Shown: positions 45,963 through 55,705 of the stretch, one piece after another
How the letters are laid out: each line of letters begins with the position of its first letter
How positions within the stretch are numbered: the stretch's first letter is position 1
Origin: Ignavibacteriales bacterium
Lineage (GTDB): Bacteria; Bacteroidota; Ignavibacteria; UBA10030; SZUA-254
DNA length: 64,000 nucleotides
Assembly: GCA_016218025.1 (NCBI GenBank)
Contig: JACRFD010000010.1
Span: 31,792-95,791, forward strand
Reading direction: 5' to 3'
Notes under the pieces: generated by a model
Seen by the model: only the letters and a program-made list of their open reading frames with translations
The model's database searches: none
Told to the model about the DNA's origin: nothing
Made by a program: the position numbers and the translations under genes

Positions 45963-48869
45963 TTAAAACCTGAACTCAAGACCAAGTCTGTAGGTACGCG
46001 GTGTCATGTATCGCGCAGGATTATATGGATATGGTGAAACCGGATATGTAAGATCAGGATAAAGCGGGTCGTTTGTTGATTGAGTTGTTGGCTCTCCGTA
46101 CTCATACGCACGACCTGTAACGGGATTTATTATTTGAGAATTTTTTCTGTCTAGCAGATTTTGTATTTCGATAGAAACTGCAAGTTTACCTATACTCAAA
46201 TCGATATATTTTTCAAAATTCATATCGATATAAAACCAATCATCAGAGAGATTCTTGTAAGGATTCTTATAATCAGGAGTATACAAGGGCCTGCCAAGAA
46301 CATCGGCAAAGTATGGCGACAACGAATTCTTGTCATATCCTGTTAACAATTGCGGAGTGTAACGTTTCCCTGATTGATAAAAGAACCTGATAAACCAATT
46401 ATAATCGTCTAAAATACCTTTACCAAATCCGAAAAAGGGTTGATCCTTTTTACAGCTTATATTTAGATTTAAACTCATCTGCAGGGGTCTATCAAAAACC
46501 ATCGGGACTTCTTTTATGTTTTCTTCCAAACCTAACTGTAAATTGTAAGCGGCTTCATCTGCGGCAGAACTTTTTCCAGTCGCAATTGAATATGACCCGG
46601 AGAATGTTCCTCTTAACCATTCGCTATATCTGCCTTTGAACTCAACTTCGACACCTCTTACCCGACTGTAATCTTGGTTGATATAAGTTGTATAAGAACC
46701 GCTTGAGAATCTTGATTTTGCAACTCTCACAGAGCGGGCAGTTATGTAATCGAAAATGTCTTTGTAATAAGCTGTTATTGTCAAAACATATTTATCACTC
46801 AGTTGATTACGTAACCCAAGTTCGTATGAAACAGTTGTTTCTGGATTTAGATTTGGATTTCCTATGGTTTGGAACGTTGATTTGGCACTTGTTCTTGCTA
46901 ACTTTGAGTAAATAAATTGTGGCCTGGGTAGTTTTGAAAAATGTCCGTACGAGAAAAATAAAGTTTGATTGTCGGATACTGGATGCGATATACCGAGTCT
47001 TGGACTTATCCTTGCTTTCCAATGCCTTCCAAATAAATTATATGTTTGATCGAAGTATGCCTGTTGAATTTGAGGAGAGACATTGATAGAATCGCTCGGT
47101 AAAGATAATGTTGAATCTACAAATTTTCCGGGAAACCAATAATCGAAACGTAGTCCAAAATTTAAGATCATTCCTTTTAGAACTATATTATCCTGTGCAT
47201 AAAGAGCACCCTGAGCAGGATTAACTTTGTAAATATCATAATTTAATCCGAGCGGTTTATACCATGGTGCAACCAGATCAACCATTTGCATACTTTGGAA
47301 ACGCATTTCAACACCGGTTTTGAATTTATGTTTTTCGGTAAAATGATTTGTTAAATCTCCTTTGAATGTATACTCGCTCAAATAATGATCACGCCAACCG
47401 GTAGGATTCCCCAGATCATAAAATCCATCTCCCGGTATAACTCCTATCGTATCACGATTTGTGTTGTAATATTCAACAGGTAATGTAATTATATCTTTGG
47501 GTTCTGAATAATATTGATACGATTTTCCGTTTGCATCTCCGCGAACGTGAGCAGTATACCTGCTGAACTTTATCTCATAAAACATTTGCGGACTTAACGT
47601 GTGTGTGAAAGATAATGAATGCTGAATATTCCTTTGCGCAAATGTATTTGAACTATCCGGAATATTTTGGAATTGGAATTGATAACCGGGGTTTGGTTCA
47701 ACTCTTTCTAGTGTTGCCTGCACTGTTTGTGAATTCTGATCGATGACAATCGAGCTTGAATATGCATAAGATAATTTCAATGTTGATGTTGGTTTCCAAG
47801 TAAGTTTTGTCAACCACGACCAACTGTTGCTTCTTCTTGGAGCAAGAAATGTTTGATCAGGAAATAAAGAAGAATATAGCTGATTGGGAACCCGTACATC
47901 GTACCCAACCGGTTTACCTTGATCGAGTCTTTCTATCCATCTTGTATAGCCGTCTGCAAAATTTGCATAGAATGTTCCGAAGAAGCTGACAGTACCGGGA
48001 ATATTCAATCCAAATACAGGTAAGAGTTGAGATGTTACCGGTTCAGGACCGCTTAAACTCATCTCGTAAATGTCTGTGTTGGCATTGGAACGACTTGCAT
48101 TGTTGAAACCAAAATGATCTCTTCTGTACCCTGCAGAACCCGAATATTTAGTAGATCCTTCTTTGGTAGTTATATTTACTACACCCGATGTTGCCTGCCC
48201 ATACTCTGCATTATATCCTCCTGTTATCACTTCAACTTCCTGTATTGCGGCAGGACTAAGTTGTAATCCAAAACCGGTTCCGCCAAGTGGGTCTTGAACG
48301 GAGATGCCGTCAAGCAAATATGAATTTTCGTAAGTTCTTCCGCCACGGATATGAATTTCATTATCCGATTGTACTACACCAGCCTGCATCGAAACAACAT
48401 CTTTTACAGTTTGAACCGCAGCAACTTTAATATCTTCACTTGAAATTGAACGAGTGCTTTGTGTTTCTTCGATATTGAATAATGGTTTTTCTCCGATGAT
48501 AACTACTTCTTGGCCTAAACTCAACACAGTTTCTTCCAATTTAACATCAAGTGTTGCTGTCTCCCCTGCATTTACCTTATAACCTGTAAACTGCATTGTC
48601 TTATATCCGAGCAAGGACACCTCAACAGTATAATTCCCCGGATTTATATTTGTGATTGTGAATGTTCCATCAAAGCTGCTTACAGCACCATAATAAGTTC
48701 CTTTGACGGTGATATTCGCGCTGGGAAGTGTTTCTTTCGTTTTTGTATCGGTAACCGTTCCTTTTATGGTTCCTTTTCCGGTAGCTTGGGATAAACTGAA
48801 ATTTGTTCCGATAAACAATAAAAGAAAAACCGAGATCAGTATTCGCATTATATTTTTAACAATTATCAT
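45963..48869 (-). CDS. TonB-dependent receptor with carboxypeptidase-regulatory domain
   Basis: A 968-residue outer-membrane receptor. Signal peptide (RILISVFLLLFIGTNFSLS), then a CarboxypepD-regulatory-like domain (GTIKGTVTDTKTKETLPSANITVKG, about 33-115). The plug domain follows (VKDVVSMQAGVVQSDNEIHIRGGRTYENSYLLDG, with AIQEVEVITGGYNAEYGQATSGVVNI), and a 22-strand-type barrel ends in the strand YRLGLEFRF. It lies at the centre of the export operon, with one-base overlap to the YCF48-like lipoprotein. The substrate is unknown. Confidence 0.9.
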   Translation of the reverse strand: MIIVKNIMRILISVFLLLFIGTNFSLSQATGKGTIKGTVTDTKTKETLPSANITVKGTYYGAVSSFDGTFTITNINPGNYTVEVSLLGYKTMQFTGYKVNAGETATLDVKLEETVLSLGQEVVIIGEKPLFNIEETQSTRSISSEDIKVAAVQTVKDVVSMQAGVVQSDNEIHIRGGRTYENSYLLDGISVQDPLGGTGFGLQLSPAAIQEVEVITGGYNAEYGQATSGVVNITTKEGSTKYSGSAGYRRDHFGFNNASRSNANTDIYEMSLSGPEPVTSQLLPVFGLNIPGTVSFFGTFYANFADGYTRWIERLDQGKPVGYDVRVPNQLYSSLFPDQTFLAPRRSNSWSWLTKLTWKPTSTLKLSYAYSSSIVIDQNSQTVQATLERVEPNPGYQFQFQNIPDSSNTFAQRNIQHSLSFTHTLSPQMFYEIKFSRYTAHVRGDANGKSYQYYSEPKDIITLPVEYYNTNRDTIGVIPGDGFYDLGNPTGWRDHYLSEYTFKGDLTNHFTEKHKFKTGVEMRFQSMQMVDLVAPWYKPLGLNYDIYKVNPAQGALYAQDNIVLKGMILNFGLRFDYWFPGKFVDSTLSLPSDSINVSPQIQQAYFDQTYNLFGRHWKARISPRLGISHPVSDNQTLFFSYGHFSKLPRPQFIYSKLARTSAKSTFQTIGNPNLNPETTVSYELGLRNQLSDKYVLTITAYYKDIFDYITARSVRVAKSRFSSGSYTTYINQDYSRVRGVEVEFKGRYSEWLRGTFSGSYSIATGKSSAADEAAYNLQLGLEENIKEVPMVFDRPLQMSLNLNISCKKDQPFFGFGKGILDDYNWFIRFFYQSGKRYTPQLLTGYDKNSLSPYFADVLGRPLYTPDYKNPYKNLSDDWFYIDMNFEKYIDLSIGKLAVSIEIQNLLDRKNSQIINPVTGRAYEYGEPTTQSTNDPLYPDLTYPVSPYPYNPARYMTPRTYRLGLEFRF

Positions 48870-51556
48870 TATTCGAACTCCTTCAGCAGAACATGTTCGA
48901 AGAATGATTTGATATTCGAACCATCGCCATTTAATAAGTGTAACGGAAGGGCTAAAAACACGAAACTATTTGTTCCGTCAATCACTGCAACATTTATGTT
49001 TCCTCGCGGTTGGGTAGTCCATTTTAAACCGCCATTGGTTGTCCGCATAATTACAGATCCTGTGCCGACGCAGAATCCATTTTCATTATCAGAGAAGAAA
49101 ACTGAATTTAAATTTTGCGTGAGGCCAATTCCCAAACCTGATGAATCTATAGGATTAGTAGCGAAACCATTTGTTGTGGTAAAGAATGTCCCATCTGTAC
49201 CGCTTATCCATCCTTTATTTTCGTCAACAAAATTAATAGATCTCAAATGTTTTGTTGATATTTTTTGTTGATTCCAATTTGTTCCGCCGTCTGTTGTTCT
49301 CAGAATATAACCATTGGCACCCGCGGCTACGATAGTAGAGGAATTAACATATTTTACAGATAGTAAATTTCTGTTAGATGGACCGATAACCTGCCAATTT
49401 TGACCTCCGTTAGTTGTTTTAATTATTGCACTGTCACCAACAGCAACAGCATTTTGTACATCGAGCATATCAACTGCTCTTAATGGTTTCCTTGTGCTGC
49501 TATTGTACGAATCCCATTTCACTCCACCGTTAGTTGTTACGATAACTAATCCATGCGTGCCTACAATTATACCATTGTCAGGATTATAAAAATCTTGTGC
49601 GAACAGACTTTCGTAAGTTAAAATCGATTGGCTTGTCCAGCCAATGCCGCCGTTATTTGTTCTAAGAATAGTTCCGGAATCACCTATCACCGATCCGTTA
49701 ACGTTATCGAATATTTGTATTGAATTTAATGAATATTGTGTTCCACTTTTTTGATTCGTCCAACTTTCACCGTTATCAACTGAATTCAAAATAACACCGG
49801 ATGATCCGCAAACAGATACATTATTATTATATTTTGAAACTGATTTTAATTCATTCAGCACTTTAGTATAAGCATACCTCTGAGGATATTGCCCGTCGGA
49901 TTGTAAGTGGTAAATATATCTTGCATCCGCCCTTCTATAAATCGGCCTAAGATATACAAGATGGCTAAATCTATCGGTGTTAAATCTCAATTGCGGAAAA
50001 ACATTTTCACCTGTAACAGTATCAGGGATTAAATTATAACCGCCTAATACGCGTGAATCGCCGTAACGAGGAAATTGTACAGGGAAGCTTGCAAGGTTTA
50101 CTGCACTGATGCTATCGATAGGAGCAAAATCATTCATCACCTCAAGTGGATCAGGTCGATATTCGAATGAAGTTGAAAATATAACTTTACCTTTATGATT
50201 ATCGAAAATTGTATTGTAGTAATAGAAGAGAGAAAATTGTGCTACCGGTAAACTGGGATAAACATCGGTGTACCAGAAAACATAATCGAATAAATACATC
50301 GTGTATGTAAAAGCCGGATCAATAAATGGTGGAACTAAAGCACCGAATTGAGGATTAGCTCTGCCGTCTGAGGCATCTTTCTTTTGCTGTAATGTTATTC
50401 CCCTTCCAATATTTAATTCATCATAATTGCTGACAGAACCGGAGGGAATTGAAATTTGTGAGAAAACATTTTTATAAGTGTTTCTCACTGTTGCACTATC
50501 GCTGTTGTTGTAATCTATTACCGTCAACAAATTACTTTTGGGTTTTCTAACAAACCATTTTTTTGAAGTGTCGGGTAATCGTATGAATTTGCTGTAATCA
50601 CCGGCAATATCTTTCGCCCTTACATAGAAAACATTTAAGCTGTCGAGTTTTAATCCCTGTAAAGTTCCTATTTTTTGCCGCTTCAAAAAAGATCCACTGT
50701 AAATATCTGCTTCAACTTCACCGGTGGCGGCATCGCTTCTGCTCCGGGGCACAAACAATGTTATTAAAGAAATAAAATCGTTCGATAAACGGAAATCACT
50801 CCCGGGAACACGGATATTGTTTGCAGGCAGTGTGATTCTTCTTAAAGTATCATCAGGATTGTTTAGGACTATCTGATATTCTACAATAGTTTTATCGCCA
50901 TCAGGGTCTGTTCCAACCCAACCGAATGAAGCTGCAGTATATGTTGTTTCCGGTTGAACCATTGGTGCATTCGGATTAGTGGTTGATGGTGAAAATACAA
51001 CTGTTGGAGGCTGATTCCTAGTGGGCATATCTAATGTTGCCGCAGTTAAATCTATAGAACTGGATGGAATAGTAAGATTTACATCTGAGCTATCGAATAC
51101 CCCATTTTCATTCTTATCCCAGTATGCATCATTCCCGCTAAACCATATCATAGCATTATCATTGATAATTTCTTTCATTGTATTATCAACGGCTTTTACG
51201 GCAACATAAAACGTTTGTCTTTTTCTTTCAAGCGGGAATGCAATCACAGTATCCGGCAAAGTTTTCCAACGCCAACTGATGACATGAGATGGATATATAA
51301 TACCTGTTGAATCATAAAATCTCACAGTATCAAAAGCGAACAAAAAACCCTTAACTGTACCATCCGGATCGTTTCCCCACCACCTGATTTGTTGTTTGCT
51401 GGTTCCATCCGCCAATGTTGAATCTGGGAATAACCAGAGGAACGTGTTCGGAGGTTTATTGGCTACCGGATTATCGTTTACATCTTTCCGGCAACCCGCG
51501 AATAATAAAATTAATATCGAAAAAGTAAAAAAGAATGATTTCATATAGATTGTCAT
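48869..51556 (-). CDS. Lipoprotein with YCF48-like Asp-box propeller
   Basis: The signal peptide ends in the lipobox FAGC (C22). Residues 30-570 are mixed beta domains with Ig/FN3-like segments (PPTVVFSPSTTNP, DPDGTVKGFLFAFD). Residues about 590-870 are a YCF48-type beta-propeller with repeated (S/T)xNGGxxW motifs: SVDNGESW, RTNNGGIGW, TTNGGVKW, TTNGGQNW, TTDGGTNW and TTNGGLKW. It starts inside the last four bases of the preceding gene, so the two are coupled. Role unknown; the propeller is probably a binding scaffold on the outer membrane. Confidence 0.86.
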   Translation of the reverse strand: MTIYMKSFFFTFSILILLFAGCRKDVNDNPVANKPPNTFLWLFPDSTLADGTSKQQIRWWGNDPDGTVKGFLFAFDTVRFYDSTGIIYPSHVISWRWKTLPDTVIAFPLERKRQTFYVAVKAVDNTMKEIINDNAMIWFSGNDAYWDKNENGVFDSSDVNLTIPSSSIDLTAATLDMPTRNQPPTVVFSPSTTNPNAPMVQPETTYTAASFGWVGTDPDGDKTIVEYQIVLNNPDDTLRRITLPANNIRVPGSDFRLSNDFISLITLFVPRSRSDAATGEVEADIYSGSFLKRQKIGTLQGLKLDSLNVFYVRAKDIAGDYSKFIRLPDTSKKWFVRKPKSNLLTVIDYNNSDSATVRNTYKNVFSQISIPSGSVSNYDELNIGRGITLQQKKDASDGRANPQFGALVPPFIDPAFTYTMYLFDYVFWYTDVYPSLPVAQFSLFYYYNTIFDNHKGKVIFSTSFEYRPDPLEVMNDFAPIDSISAVNLASFPVQFPRYGDSRVLGGYNLIPDTVTGENVFPQLRFNTDRFSHLVYLRPIYRRADARYIYHLQSDGQYPQRYAYTKVLNELKSVSKYNNNVSVCGSSGVILNSVDNGESWTNQKSGTQYSLNSIQIFDNVNGSVIGDSGTILRTNNGGIGWTSQSILTYESLFAQDFYNPDNGIIVGTHGLVIVTTNGGVKWDSYNSSTRKPLRAVDMLDVQNAVAVGDSAIIKTTNGGQNWQVIGPSNRNLLSVKYVNSSTIVAAGANGYILRTTDGGTNWNQQKISTKHLRSINFVDENKGWISGTDGTFFTTTNGFATNPIDSSGLGIGLTQNLNSVFFSDNENGFCVGTGSVIMRTTNGGLKWTTQPRGNINVAVIDGTNSFVFLALPLHLLNGDGSNIKSFFEHVLLKEFE

Positions 51557-53757
51557 TTAATAATCAAAAATTTTCCGCGTTTTACATCTCCGGTTGCTTT
51601 ATCTTCAACTGTAAAAAGATAAAGTCCAGTCGCAATTGCTTGATCATAACGCGTGATTAAATTCCATGCATGTTCGCCACCGGCGAATTTTGCAGGATTA
51701 TTTGGATCACCGAACTGAGTAAACCAGTCGATTCCGTCTCCGTTATAAGTTGATGCATCATGCTGAATTATTGTAACAACATCACCTGCAAGTGTGTATA
51801 CTCTTATCTCGCACTTTGCCGGTAAATTATAAAAATAGATTTTTCTTAATCGTTCTCTATCTCCATCCCAGTAAGCATTAACATAATAGGGATTCGGATA
51901 AACACCGATTTCTACAGATTTATCGGATGTTGGTGTTGTACCGGGTATTACACGGTTCCAAGCTTTTGCACTTTCTAATGGAGGTACATTGTTTATTGTA
52001 TCTCCGCGGTCATAAGCCGAAATTCCATAGACATATTGCCATCCATTAAGATGACTGAGTTCAGCATCTGCCGGAGGAAAACGGTAATAATACTTTACCG
52101 AGTCTCCGGGAAAAGTAACAGGTGAATCAAGTTCAATTCTTTTCAGTCCAGTATCGTAACCAATGCTGTCTTTGATATCAAAATCACCAACGACGGAAGC
52201 ATTTAATAAAAAATTATCGTGATTTAAAAAATCTTCACCAACACCTGACCGTGAAATTCTGTATCCTTCAAAATCTTTTTCACCTGTAACCGGATCGATC
52301 GATTCCTCTGCAGATTTATCCCAATATAGAACAACATTTTGATCGAACACTTCGGCATGAACTTTCGGTTTACGCGGTGGTGCAGGTAATAAATAACGGG
52401 TTATTTTACCATCCGGTTCGTATCTAAGTCCTAATGAATCTCTTACTGCAATATCTTCACCTTCTTCCAGAATATTGTTTCCATTCAGGTCTTCCCCATT
52501 ATATGCTTTTTGCGCCCAGCTTGAATTCGTATATAAATTTTTTCTCTGAATTGGCAGATCGTTACTGGCAGCAAAGGTTCCATATTTTTTTGCACAAACA
52601 ACAGCATAAACTACTTCAACTGAATCTCCGGGGTTTAGTCTGTTGAATGGTCCGGTAGATAATAAATAATTGTATCCATATCTCGCTGGGATTCTTGTTC
52701 TTAAGGCACTAATTGCTGCCGTGTCCATCATACTCTTCAATCGTGTATATCTGCTAGCCCAAGGAACATCTGAGTAATCATATTGCGGTGAGTTGTATGT
52801 CGGATCGGTGCTTTCTAATCTGTATTCCCATGCGTTATAGAAAGTATGTTTTTCCAGATCTCCCAATGAATCAACTTGATAAGGAAAAGGAGTTGTGCCA
52901 AGCAATTTCAATCCGATATAACTATCGGCAGGTGGACCGCCTGGAGTTCCGCTATAATCGAATGAATATGCCATTCTATTTGAAAGATCAAAACCTTGAC
53001 CTGTGTAAATAAAATAACCTGGAGTCCCGGGCCTTACCAAGTTTGTATTTCTTACAGTTGCATTATTCCAAAAACCGACATAAACCGAATCTAATGTATC
53101 TACACTTGTGTTATAAATGGTATATTTTAAAATCACAAAAAAATCTGCAAAGGGGAAATTCCATGCATAACTTTCCTGATGAATTTTTAAACCCATGGGA
53201 ATATGGTTAGTTATAGTATCACCTGTCGCGGGTACTCTTGTGAATTTATCTGAATATTCGCTGACAAAATCTTGATGACTTACCGCCCCAACAAGATATT
53301 GAGCAGCCGGGGGCCTATCATCTGAAAGAATCGAATATTCTGTAATTGAATCTTCAATCGCAGAATTAAACTCATACCCATCAATCAAGTTCTGAAGAGA
53401 AGAACGTGCCGTTCTATCACTTGCAGCGGTGGAAACAAAAATCAATCCATTTCTATAATCCAATGAATCTTTTGTTTTAAGCTGAGCGCCAATCCAAATT
53501 CCACCCTGATAAATATGTTCAATCCTTGATCCACGCGGATATTCGCAAGAAGGCTGGGTTGGCCAGTAATTATTGCGTGTGCCAAGCGTTCCAAAATTAG
53601 TAATTGTTAAACCGATATTGCCGACACTTGTGAATTTATTTTCAACATCCTTTGTAGTCTTTTGTAATTCCATTATTTCTTGTGAGAATGTAATGGTTAT
53701 TACAAATAAGAAAAGGGAAGAAAGAAAAATAGTGAAGCGAAAATAATTTGAAGTCAT
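51553..53757 (-). CDS. Large exported protein with T9SS-like C-terminus
   Basis: First gene of the operon. The frame is open to 53808, but the ATG at 53757 directly precedes a signal peptide (FRFTIFLSSLFLFVITITFS), so I start there. The body of about 730 residues is beta-rich with an FN3-like segment (PPRKPKVHAEVFDQNVVLYWDKS). The C-terminal 110 residues look like a sorting-type domain (GVYPNPYYVNAYWDGD, CEIRVYTLAGDVVTII, ATGLYLFTVED), ending in GKFLIIK. No enzymatic motif seen. The operon promoter should lie in 53758-53943. Confidence 0.82.
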   Translation of the reverse strand: MTSNYFRFTIFLSSLFLFVITITFSQEIMELQKTTKDVENKFTSVGNIGLTITNFGTLGTRNNYWPTQPSCEYPRGSRIEHIYQGGIWIGAQLKTKDSLDYRNGLIFVSTAASDRTARSSLQNLIDGYEFNSAIEDSITEYSILSDDRPPAAQYLVGAVSHQDFVSEYSDKFTRVPATGDTITNHIPMGLKIHQESYAWNFPFADFFVILKYTIYNTSVDTLDSVYVGFWNNATVRNTNLVRPGTPGYFIYTGQGFDLSNRMAYSFDYSGTPGGPPADSYIGLKLLGTTPFPYQVDSLGDLEKHTFYNAWEYRLESTDPTYNSPQYDYSDVPWASRYTRLKSMMDTAAISALRTRIPARYGYNYLLSTGPFNRLNPGDSVEVVYAVVCAKKYGTFAASNDLPIQRKNLYTNSSWAQKAYNGEDLNGNNILEEGEDIAVRDSLGLRYEPDGKITRYLLPAPPRKPKVHAEVFDQNVVLYWDKSAEESIDPVTGEKDFEGYRISRSGVGEDFLNHDNFLLNASVVGDFDIKDSIGYDTGLKRIELDSPVTFPGDSVKYYYRFPPADAELSHLNGWQYVYGISAYDRGDTINNVPPLESAKAWNRVIPGTTPTSDKSVEIGVYPNPYYVNAYWDGDRERLRKIYFYNLPAKCEIRVYTLAGDVVTIIQHDASTYNGDGIDWFTQFGDPNNPAKFAGGEHAWNLITRYDQAIATGLYLFTVEDKATGDVKRGKFLIIK

Positions 53758-53943
53758 TACTATGTAACCAGTTCGGGGATAATTATTTAATTGCTTAATA
53801 TAAATCAATTTTATGAATTATTCAAAAAATTAGAATATTATTTTTGCTTATAATTTTTTTTAGATCATTTAATAATGCTAAGTTAGAACTTAAGTGGTTT
53901 GGCTTTTTCACTAATTTCAAGTATATTAAACGCATAACAATAC

Positions 53944-54031
53944 GGAAAGGTGCAAGAGCGGTTGAATTGGCACGCCTGGAAAGTGTGTGACCGTCAAAAG
54001 CGGTCCGTGGGTTCGAATCCCACCCTTTCCG
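53944..54031 (+). tRNA. tRNA-Ser (anticodon GGA)
   Basis: Acceptor GGAAAGG pairs with CCTTTCC, discriminator G. The anticodon stem-loop ACGCCTGGAAAGTGTG reads GGA. A long variable arm and an intact T arm (GTGGGTTCGAATCCCAC) follow. The GIY-YIG gene begins two bases beyond the 3' end. Confidence 0.96.
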
Positions 54032-54032
54032 C

Positions 54033-54302
54033 ATGTATTACGTTTATGTTTTATGGAGCAGTAAACTACAAAAGCGTTATGTTGGATACTCAAATGATAT
54101 CAACAAGCGTCTTGAAGAACATAACAAAGGGAAGTCACGATATACTAAAAGCGGTATCCCATGGGTATTGGCATATTTTGAAGAATTTCTTAATAAACAC
54201 GAAGCCATCATACGTGAATTGTTTTTAAAAACTGGCCAAGGAAGGAAATTTCTTGATGAAAAAATCGGAGAAGCAGTCCGTGGGTTCTCAGCCAGAGGCT
54301 GA
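54033..54302 (+). CDS. GIY-YIG nuclease domain protein
   Basis: The GIY-YIG endonuclease fold fills the 89 residues: YYVYVLWSSKLQKRYVGYSNDINKRLEEHNKGK, with the two Tyr, the Arg and His, and KHEAIIRELFLKTGQGR. This is the small UPF0213/YhbQ-like kind. Its ATG lies two bases after tRNA-Ser(GGA) and its last ten codons (AVRGFSARG) are read from a partial copy of the tRNA 3' end. Gene and repeats therefore look like one unit inserted at the tRNA. No ribosome binding site can be seen in the tRNA tail. Biological role unknown. Confidence 0.85.
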   Translation: MYYVYVLWSSKLQKRYVGYSNDINKRLEEHNKGKSRYTKSGIPWVLAYFEEFLNKHEAIIRELFLKTGQGRKFLDEKIGEAVRGFSARG

Positions 54303-54337
54303 TCCGCCTTTGGCGGTGAATCCCACCCTTTCCGCAT
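54271..54337 (+). repeat. Copy of the tRNA-Ser 3' end, split by two hairpins
   Basis: Bases 54271-54287 match tRNA bases 53998-54014 with one mismatch, and 54318-54337 match 54015-54034 exactly. The split falls inside the T loop (GTTC/GAATC). The 30 bases between (54288-54317) are two small hairpins, TCAGCC-AGA-GGCTGA and CCGCC-TTT-GGCGG. With the intact tRNA this makes a direct repeat flanking the GIY-YIG gene. Confidence 0.85.
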
Positions 54338-54374
54338 TAATCATCATAGAGGATAATTTACTCTGAAGACTTAG

Positions 54375-55688
54375 ATGGTTTACCTCCCCCAAAATATTGC
54401 AGTCAGAACATTTTTCATCTGTTTCCAGATAATTTTTATTGCAATTACAAATTCATCGGCACAGCAACAGATTGTCCATTCAATAAACATCAATGGTTCA
54501 ATTAATCCTGCATCAGCAGATTATATACATGAAGCTATTTTGCGTGCAAAAAATGAAAATGCCGAATGTTTGGTTATCTCATTAAATACCCCTGGTGGAT
54601 TATTGAAATCAACTCGGGTTATCGTTTCTGATTTTTTAAATTCTTCCGTTCCAGTAATTGTTTATGTTTCGCCAAGCGGCTCGCAGGCTGCATCAGCAGG
54701 TGTTTTCATTACATTGGCAGCACACCTGTCATTTATGGCTCCGGGCACTAACATCGGTGCTGCCCACCCTGTTACAACAGGCGAACAAAAAGATTCAATC
54801 ATGATGGAAAAAATTACAAACGATGCTGCAGCACTTATACGAACTATCAGCGAGAAGAGGCATAAAAATGTTCGCTGGGCTGAAGATGCAGTCCGTAAAA
54901 GTATTTCGATCACGGAAACTGAAGCTCTAAAAGAAAACGTCATCGACTCTGTTGCAGCGAATATTGCCGAGCTTTTGAGAATACTCGATTCAAGAGAGGT
55001 TGAAACGATAGACGGAAATAAAGTTTTACACACATTGCATGCAAAAGTTATTCCCTTCGAAAAATCTTTTCAGCAAAAATTATTAGATATTTTGAGTGAT
55101 CCTAATATTGCATATATTTTAATGATGCTTGGATTTTACGGGCTGTTATTCGAATTATATAACCCCGGAGCAATTTTTCCGGGAGTTATCGGCTTCATAT
55201 GTTTGATTCTTGCATTTTATTCTATGCATACTCTTCCCATCAATTATGCCGGTCTTGCATTAATTCTCTTCGCGGTTATACTCTTTTTATTGGAAATTAA
55301 AATTATCAGCCACGGAATTTTAACTATCGGTGGCGTAGTTTCTCTTGGTTTGGGATCTGTGATGTTATTTCAAACCAGTTCGCTGCTGGATTTTATTGCA
55401 ATTTCGTGGGAAGTAATTTTCATAACAATAATCATCACTGTAGCATTTTTTGTATTCGCAATAGGAATGGGGATTAAAGCTCAACGCAAAAAACCATCAA
55501 CCGGAATCGAAGGAATTGTAGGTGAAATTGGTGAAGCATTCAATAATTTGGAACCAACGGGTCAAGTTAAAGTACATGGCGAAATATGGAATGCCGTCAG
55601 CACAACGGGTCCTATTACTCAAGGAACGAAAATTAAAGTTGAATCCGCTGAAAACTTAATTTTAAAAGTAAGTAAAATAGTTCAATAA
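54375..55688 (+). CDS. NfeD-family membrane serine protease (ClpP-class)
   Basis: A signal or membrane segment is followed by a ClpP-type protease domain: [19 protein letters not shown], the nucleophile Ser (about S107) in [16 protein letters not shown], and [11 protein letters not shown]. Four to five membrane helices and a C-terminal OB-fold ([32 protein letters not shown]) complete the NfeD1b form of 437 residues. These proteases cleave slipins in archaea, and the slipin gene lies 17 bases downstream, the usual pairing. A role in membrane quality control is inferred from that. Confidence 0.92.
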   Translation: MVYLPQNIAVRTFFICFQIIFIAITNSSAQQQIVHSININGSINPASADYIHEAILRAKNENAECLVISLNTPGGLLKSTRVIVSDFLNSSVPVIVYVSPSGSQAASAGVFITLAAHLSFMAPGTNIGAAHPVTTGEQKDSIMMEKITNDAAALIRTISEKRHKNVRWAEDAVRKSISITETEALKENVIDSVAANIAELLRILDSREVETIDGNKVLHTLHAKVIPFEKSFQQKLLDILSDPNIAYILMMLGFYGLLFELYNPGAIFPGVIGFICLILAFYSMHTLPINYAGLALILFAVILFLLEIKIISHGILTIGGVVSLGLGSVMLFQTSSLLDFIAISWEVIFITIIITVAFFVFAIGMGIKAQRKKPSTGIEGIVGEIGEAFNNLEPTGQVKVHGEIWNAVSTTGPITQGTKIKVESAENLILKVSKIVQ

Positions 55689-55705
55689 ATAGATTGGAGA
55701 AAAGC

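Noticed and set aside
53822..54034. Minus-strand frame across tRNA-Ser(GGA)
   Set aside because: Antisense to a complete tRNA; the protein-like start is a common tRNA artefact.
54077..54337. Minus-strand frame antisense to the GIY-YIG gene
   Set aside because: It is the mirror of the GIY-YIG gene and the tRNA copy; its start (MRKGWDSPP) is antisense tRNA sequence also produced by the tRNA gene itself.
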